DNA of 11,168 nt from Bacteroidia bacterium (lineage in GTDB: Bacteria; Bacteroidota; Bacteroidia; Bacteroidales; Prolixibacteraceae), in the NCBI GenBank assembly GCA_025358395.1, contig JANYJT010000166.1, positions 1 through 11,168 on the forward strand. The letters run 5' to 3'. Shown piece by piece: positions 7,015 through 11,168 of this stretch. How positions within the stretch are numbered: position 1 is the stretch's first letter; each line of letters starts with the position of its first letter. Both the position numbers and the translations under genes were made by a program. The notes under the pieces are model-generated. The model ran no database searches. It was not told the DNA's origin and worked only from the letters and a program-made list of their open reading frames with translations.

Positions 7015-8193
7015 ATGAAGCGAGAAAGAGGACAGGAGCGCAATTCAAAGCGTACCGTCGATAAACGTAGTCCGGGGAGCAGACCCCGTATCAAAAAAGA
7101 AGAGGGTTCCGGAACGACCGGAAGATCAAAAAAGGTGATCCGTACGGGGACTGCCTATCCCGAAGAGGTGGTCAAAGCCAGAAAGAAAATTGATATTCCG
7201 CCTTTAACCGGTGCAGGAAAACGAATTGGCAAATCCAGACCCGAAACTGCCAAATCAGAGACAACCCAACCCAAAAGAGTTTTTAAGGAAAGAACTTCCG
7301 ATGTTTTTCGTCGGAATGTTATCAACAAGCCTGTTGCCAAGCGTTTTGAAGAGACAGAAACAGATAGTTTTGTTAGCCCGAAAGGCAAAGTTCTGCGGGG
7401 CAAGTTAGGCAAACGCAATGTGATTGAAAGTCTCGACCGGGAAAAAAGAAAACCTGTAACCAAAGCGCCCAACAACGACGGAACCATCCGACTGAACCGA
7501 TTTATTGCCAATTCCGGCATGTGCTCCAGGCGTGAGGCAGACACTTATATTGCGACCGGCTGCGTGACTGTCAACGGAGAAATTGTTGCAGAGATGGGAC
7601 ACAAAGTCCGGACCGGCGACTCGGTCAGTTTCAATGGAAAACTGCTTTCCATCGAAAAGAAAGTATATGTCTTACTCAACAAACCAAAGGGATTTGTCAC
7701 TACCGTTGAAGATCCCCATGCAGATAAAACGGTGATGGACCTCGTTCAGCATGCCTGTTATGAGCGAATCTATCCTGTTGGTCGCCTGGACAAAAATACC
7801 ACCGGTCTGTTGCTTTTCACCAACGATGGTGATCTTACCAAAAGGTTGACACACCCCAAATACAACCGGAAAAAAATCTACCATGTCCACCTGGACCAAA
7901 AGGTTACCAAATCCCATCTGGACGAAATCATCAACGGGGTAACGCTGGAAGATGGCTTTGTAGCTGCCGATTCTGTCAGTTATGCTGACGAAGAAGACAA
8001 GAAACAGGTAGGAATCGAGATCCATTCCGGAAAAAATAAAATTGTACGCCGTATCTTTGAACACCTGGGATATAAGGTCGTGAAACTCGACAGGGTCTAT
8101 TTCTGCGGATTGACCAAGAAAAACCTCCCCCGCGGGAAATGGCGCTTCCTGACACAAGACGAAGTCAACATGCTCAAAATGAGCTCGAACTAG
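7015..8193 (+). CDS. rluB: 23S rRNA pseudouridine synthase, RluB/RsuA family, with long basic N-terminal extension
   Basis: Isomerises one uridine of ribosomal RNA to pseudouridine; RluB acts on 23S U2605 (E. coli numbering). Of 392 residues, about 1-155 form a Lys/Arg/Ser/Thr-rich extension that looks disordered. An S4 RNA-binding domain follows at about 156-210 (RLNRFIANSGMCSRREAD). The catalytic domain starts at about 216 (YVLLNKPKG) and carries GRLDKNTTGLLLFTNDG with the catalytic Asp D259, then KIYHVHLD and an HSGKNKIVRRIFEHLGY segment. The longer reading from 6931 would add 28 Cys/Phe-rich residues across the promoter region, so the ATG at 7015 followed at once by the basic tail was chosen. 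RluB fits better than RsuA or RluE because of the S4 domain and sequence style, but the target uridine is inferred. The basic tail probably helps rRNA binding and is common in the phylum. Confidence 0.88.
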   Translation: MKRERGQERNSKRTVDKRSPGSRPRIKKEEGSGTTGRSKKVIRTGTAYPEEVVKARKKIDIPPLTGAGKRIGKSRPETAKSETTQPKRVFKERTSDVFRRNVINKPVAKRFEETETDSFVSPKGKVLRGKLGKRNVIESLDREKRKPVTKAPNNDGTIRLNRFIANSGMCSRREADTYIATGCVTVNGEIVAEMGHKVRTGDSVSFNGKLLSIEKKVYVLLNKPKGFVTTVEDPHADKTVMDLVQHACYERIYPVGRLDKNTTGLLLFTNDGDLTKRLTHPKYNRKKIYHVHLDQKVTKSHLDEIINGVTLEDGFVAADSVSYADEEDKKQVGIEIHSGKNKIVRRIFEHLGYKVVKLDRVYFCGLTKKNLPRGKWRFLTQDEVNMLKMSSN

Positions 8194-8248
8194 TTAATAA
8201 TTTCCATTCATGTAATTTTCCCCCTCACCGGACGACTAATTAACAACT

Positions 8249-8743
8249 GTGAAAGAGGATTTTTTGCTAAATATCACCCAAAATCAGGGGATTATCCACA
8301 AAGTCACCAGGATCTACTGTGACAATGAGGATGATCGCAAGGATCTTTTTCAGGAGATTGTGATTCAATTGTGGAAATCTTACGACAAATTCAGGGAACA
8401 GTCGAAATTCTCAACATGGATGTACCGTGTGGCGATCAATACAGCAATCACCAATTTTAAGAAAGATGCAAAAAACAGAAGAAAGAGCGAAATTGGAAAA
8501 GAGCTCTATCTTTTAGAAGATGAAGGATACGATTATGAAAAAGAGGAGCATCTGAACCTGCTGCATGAAGCAATTAATGAGTTGACAGGCATAGAAAAAT
8601 CAATTATATTACTCTATCTGGAAGATAAGCCTTATGAAGAAATTTCCGAGATCACGGGTATTTCTCAAAACTATGTAAGGGTTAAGATGAATAGAATTAA
8701 GAAGAAACTGGAGTACTATGTTAAAAGCAGAGAGCGTAACTAG
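8249..8743 (+). CDS. ECF-type RNA polymerase sigma factor
   Basis: Directs RNA polymerase to a specific set of promoters. The 164 residues contain only sigma regions 2 and 4, the ECF layout. Region 2 is at about 10-72, with DRKDLFQEIVIQLWKSYDKF (29-48, core binding) and FSTWMYRVAINTAITNF (54-70, melting and -10 contact). Region 4 is at about 105-158, with the helix-turn-helix around YEEISEITGISQNYVRVKMNRIKK. The start is GTG at 8249: an in-frame TAA at 8237-8239 excludes anything longer, and the next ATG would remove most of region 2. It is preceded by a 55-base gap after rluB with only a weak box (TAATTTTC, 8213-8220). Its TAG directly abuts the ATG of the next gene, which implies coupled translation and makes that membrane protein the first candidate for its regulator. 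Target promoters are unknown. Confidence 0.92.
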   Translation: MKEDFLLNITQNQGIIHKVTRIYCDNEDDRKDLFQEIVIQLWKSYDKFREQSKFSTWMYRVAINTAITNFKKDAKNRRKSEIGKELYLLEDEGYDYEKEEHLNLLHEAINELTGIEKSIILLYLEDKPYEEISEITGISQNYVRVKMNRIKKKLEYYVKSRERN

Positions 8744-9424
8744 ATGGAATTGAACGAATTTAAAAAAGCATGGCAAGAGGCCACTTCAAATAATATCCAG
8801 AAGAAAGTTCTGGATGCCACTTCTATCAATGAACTATTAAAGAAAAGAAGTACGGGAATTTTATCCCGGTTGGATCGCAGTGTAAAATTCGGGATATGGT
8901 TCCTGGTACTATTCTTCATTTTTACACTTGCCGATCAATTTCTGCCGGTCGATCTTCTCTTTCCTGCCAATTTGAAGGCGGATCTTGAAGTCCCCCTTTG
9001 GATCAATCTGCTGGAGTGGCTGGTAAATTTTATTTTGATGCTGACTATCTTGATTTTCATCATAAGGTACAGGAGAATGCAATTGCAAACACTTGCCAAT
9101 CAGGATCTAAAAGGCGCCATTCAAAAAGTACTCAAGCTTTTAGATACTTTCAAGAAGGAATTCTACCTGGCTGTGATCATCCTGATGTCAGGCATTGGTT
9201 TAGGTTTTCTTGTCGGTGCGAGTAAGGGTTTTGAGTCGATTCACGTCAACGGAAATCCTTCCTCGGTAGCCATTGTCATAGTTGTACTTTCCATGCTTGT
9301 ACTGCTTTGTTTGTTAATTGGATCGATATTCTATATCTTTCACAAGGGATTTAACCTCTTATTCGGAAAGTACCGCGATCAATTAATCCAGTCTTTAAAT
9401 GAGCTTCAAGAGAACGGAGAATAG
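8744..9424 (+). CDS. Unrecognised four-helix membrane protein encoded with the ECF sigma factor
   Basis: No named function is recognised. The 226-residue protein has a cytosolic-looking N-terminal part (1-47) with a charged LNEFKKAWQEA start and a basic KKRSTGILSRLDRS stretch. Helices follow at about 48-66, 85-108, 139-158 and 174-199. Between helices 2 and 3 is a roughly 30-residue charged loop (109-138), and a short charged tail ends the protein. An even helix number puts both ends on the same side, probably the cytosol. The ATG touches the sigma factor stop and the end overlaps the DUF5686 gene by 26 bases, so the three are surely cotranscribed. I recall similar proteins next to ECF sigma genes in other Bacteroidota. 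A role as membrane-bound anti-sigma factor is plausible from position, but there is no zinc-type HxxxCxxC motif or other known anti-sigma domain. Confidence 0.85.
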   Translation: MELNEFKKAWQEATSNNIQKKVLDATSINELLKKRSTGILSRLDRSVKFGIWFLVLFFIFTLADQFLPVDLLFPANLKADLEVPLWINLLEWLVNFILMLTILIFIIRYRRMQLQTLANQDLKGAIQKVLKLLDTFKKEFYLAVIILMSGIGLGFLVGASKGFESIHVNGNPSSVAIVIVVLSMLVLLCLLIGSIFYIFHKGFNLLFGKYRDQLIQSLNELQENGE

Positions 9425-11168
9425 TCGGCATCTGTACTTTCTTTCTCTGCTTTCCCTCCTGCTATTCGTTTTCAACGGATATTCTCAAATAACTTTTATA
9501 CAAGGCCGTGTGCAAAGCATGGCCGACCAGTCACCCCTTCCCTTTGTTTATCTGAGGTTCGATCATGGCAACAATGGAACTACTTGTAACATTGATGGAA
9601 ATTTCTCTGTCCCCGACACTGTGCATCAGATTCAGTTCTCCTACATCGGGTTCAAGCCCCTCAATCTGAAAGTCGATATTCCCAAAGAAACAAAATGGAT
9701 CGTCAACCTTGTTCCGGATGACATCTTGCTAAGTACAATCGAGGTTTATCCCAGGAAGGATCCGGCCTACCGCATCATGCAGTTAGTTCTGGATCATGCG
9801 GCTGCAAATAATCCTGATAACCTCGAAAGCTACCAATATACTTCCTACCATAAATTTTGGCTATCTGCCGATGATCCGTCTCAAAATAAAATGAGCGGTA
9901 AGAAAAGAATCTCACCAAGGGAACTGGAGAAGCTGCAACAACGGTTTGAGGCTAACCACATGCTGCTGATAGAGACCTTAAGTAAGAAGAAATTTCTTCA
10001 GCCAAACCATGAGAACGAAGAAATCCTTACATCCAAGGTCTCCGGATTAAAAAAAGAGGCCTTTTTCTTCCTGGCCACACAACTTCAAAGTTTTTCCATT
10101 TACAGAGAAAATTTCTCGCTGTTAAGCAAAAATTATCTGTCTCCTGTGAGCAAATCAGCCCTTCGAAACTATGAATTCGTGCTGGAAGATACTCTTCAGA
10201 TTACCAATCAGGATACGACTTTTTTGATACGGTTTCATCCTGCTAAGGATCGGAACTTCGACGGATTAAAGGGAATTCTGCACATCAATACGCATGGTTA
10301 TGCTGTTCAAAGTGTGATTGCAGAACCTGCCAGAGAAGAGAAAAAAGAACTCTCTGCCTCGATATGGCAGCATTACGACAGGCTCGAAACTGAACAATGG
10401 TTCCCGTCAGAATTGAATGCTGCCATCAACTTTAATATGTTTGCATCGGTTCCCATGGATTCGCTGTCAAAAAAAAGTAAGCCAATAGAACTCTCTATCA
10501 CAGCTAACAGCCGCACCTACCTCTACCAAAGATCTGTGAATATCCCCCTCGATCCAAAATCATTTCCAAAATATGGGATGACAGTTTCTGCTAATAGAAA
10601 AGATTCCCTGTTCGACTCAAAAGGCTTTCGATATATTCCACTAACAAAAAAAGATTCAGCAACTTATAAATATCTGGATAGCTTAGGGACAAAGGCCAGA
10701 TTATATCAGAAAGTAAAACTAATTCATGCCCTATCACTCGGGACAATCCCAATTGGACCGGTAAGCATCAATTTTATGTATCTATTCGGATACAATATTA
10801 ATGAAGGATACAAGCTCGGTCTGGGACTCGAGACCAATCGCAGTTTTTCCAAATATTTTGCTCTGGGAAATTACTTTACTTATGGAACCAGAGATGGCCA
10901 ATTCAGGCATGGTGAGTGGCTCAGGATTTATCCCAAAGGATTCGCAGATTTCAAAATTCAGTTGGGCTACCGGAATGTGAAGAGAGACTTCGGGGAAGAG
11001 GAGTTGCTTACGGATTTCAACATTTTTGAACCGGAATATTTCCGTTCGCTCCTGATGAAAAATATGTACCGCACCCAGAATTACACTGCCAGTATTGAGA
11101 TGCGGCCCATTGAGCCTTTGAATATGAAGGTATTCATTGATCGTGCAAAAAATTCAAAAAATTCATTC
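9399..11168 (+). CDS. DUF5686 family outer-membrane protein with carboxypeptidase-like regulatory domain (partial, runs off the 3' end)
   Basis: 590 codons are open from the ATG at 9399 to the window end without a stop. Residues 1-30 look like a signal peptide: basic start, Leu/Phe-rich core, and GYSQ before the mature part, a common Bacteroidota cleavage context. Residues 31-108 resemble the beta-sandwich carboxypeptidase regulatory-like domain (GRVQ...PLPFVYLRF...GNFSVPD...FSYIGFKPL). Residues 121-153 (DPAYRIMQLVLDHAAANNPDN, then YTSYHKF) are characteristic of DUF5686. From about 465 the sequence has alternating strands typical of an outer-membrane barrel, including NEGYKLGLGLETNRSF and SKYFALGNYFTYGTRDG. 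Full family members are roughly 800 residues or more, so perhaps a quarter to a third is missing. The start lies inside the preceding gene (26-base overlap, no Shine-Dalgarno sequence). Molecular function of the family is unknown to me; a ligand-gated or structural envelope role is only a guess. Confidence 0.85.
   Translation, partial: MSFKRTENSRHLYFLSLLSLLLFVFNGYSQITFIQGRVQSMADQSPLPFVYLRFDHGNNGTTCNIDGNFSVPDTVHQIQFSYIGFKPLNLKVDIPKETKWIVNLVPDDILLSTIEVYPRKDPAYRIMQLVLDHAAANNPDNLESYQYTSYHKFWLSADDPSQNKMSGKKRISPRELEKLQQRFEANHMLLIETLSKKKFLQPNHENEEILTSKVSGLKKEAFFFLATQLQSFSIYRENFSLLSKNYLSPVSKSALRNYEFVLEDTLQITNQDTTFLIRFHPAKDRNFDGLKGILHINTHGYAVQSVIAEPAREEKKELSASIWQHYDRLETEQWFPSELNAAINFNMFASVPMDSLSKKSKPIELSITANSRTYLYQRSVNIPLDPKSFPKYGMTVSANRKDSLFDSKGFRYIPLTKKDSATYKYLDSLGTKARLYQKVKLIHALSLGTIPIGPVSINFMYLFGYNINEGYKLGLGLETNRSFSKYFALGNYFTYGTRDGQFRHGEWLRIYPKGFADFKIQLGYRNVKRDFGEEELLTDFNIFEPEYFRSLLMKNMYRTQNYTASIEMRPIEPLNMKVFIDRAKNSKNSF

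Noticed and set aside
7672..8157. A 161-codon minus-strand open frame opposite rluB
   Set aside because: It is an antisense shadow of the conserved catalytic domain, with no recognisable motifs of its own.
8744..9424. Calling the four-helix protein an anti-sigma factor outright
   Set aside because: Only gene position supports it; no zinc-binding or other known anti-sigma motif is visible, so it is left as an unrecognised membrane protein.

Overview
The window looks like a piece of a Bacteroidota (Bacteroidetes) chromosome. The support is a fused SecDF of 1012 residues, a DUF5686-type outer-membrane protein behind an ECF sigma factor, an RluB-type pseudouridine synthase with a long basic N-terminal extension, starts without Shine-Dalgarno sequences, and -7 promoter boxes of the Bacteroidota form TAnnTTTG. 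The order within the phylum cannot be fixed from the sequence alone. Bases 1 to about 120 do not fit the rest: they are 71% GC and read as a coding fragment with 38 of 40 codons ending in G or C. They look like foreign DNA joined to the end of the contig.

Layout. (1) 1-345: the GC-rich fragment, then gene-free sequence ending in short tandem duplications next to the tatA stop. (2) 346-6876, all on the minus strand. In transcription order these are a phosphoglucosamine/phosphohexose mutase (glmM), malate dehydrogenase (mdh), a small retropepsin-like aspartic protease, secDF and a TatA-type translocase subunit. Promoter boxes sharing TATYTTTGC lie before mdh, secDF and tatA. Hairpin-plus-T-run terminators follow mdh and secDF, so this is a row of short transcription units rather than one operon. 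A four-copy 14-bp tandem repeat covers the mdh stop codon and touches its terminator. (3) 7015-8193, plus strand: rluB-like 23S rRNA pseudouridine synthase, divergent from glmM. (4) 8249-11168, plus strand: a tight three-gene unit of ECF sigma factor, four-helix membrane protein, and signal-peptide-bearing DUF5686 family protein that runs off the window end. The first two genes abut with no spacer; the second and third overlap by 26 bases.

How the genes fit together. Most of the window is housekeeping: amino-sugar/hexose phosphate metabolism, the TCA cycle, rRNA modification and protein export by Sec and Tat. The part most likely to be a dedicated and poorly described system is the sigma factor / membrane protein / DUF5686 unit. 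Its gene order suggests envelope-linked control of transcription with the membrane protein as candidate partner of the sigma factor, but the membrane protein has no recognisable anti-sigma motif and this role is inference. No tRNA, rRNA, CRISPR array, insertion sequence or riboswitch was seen.
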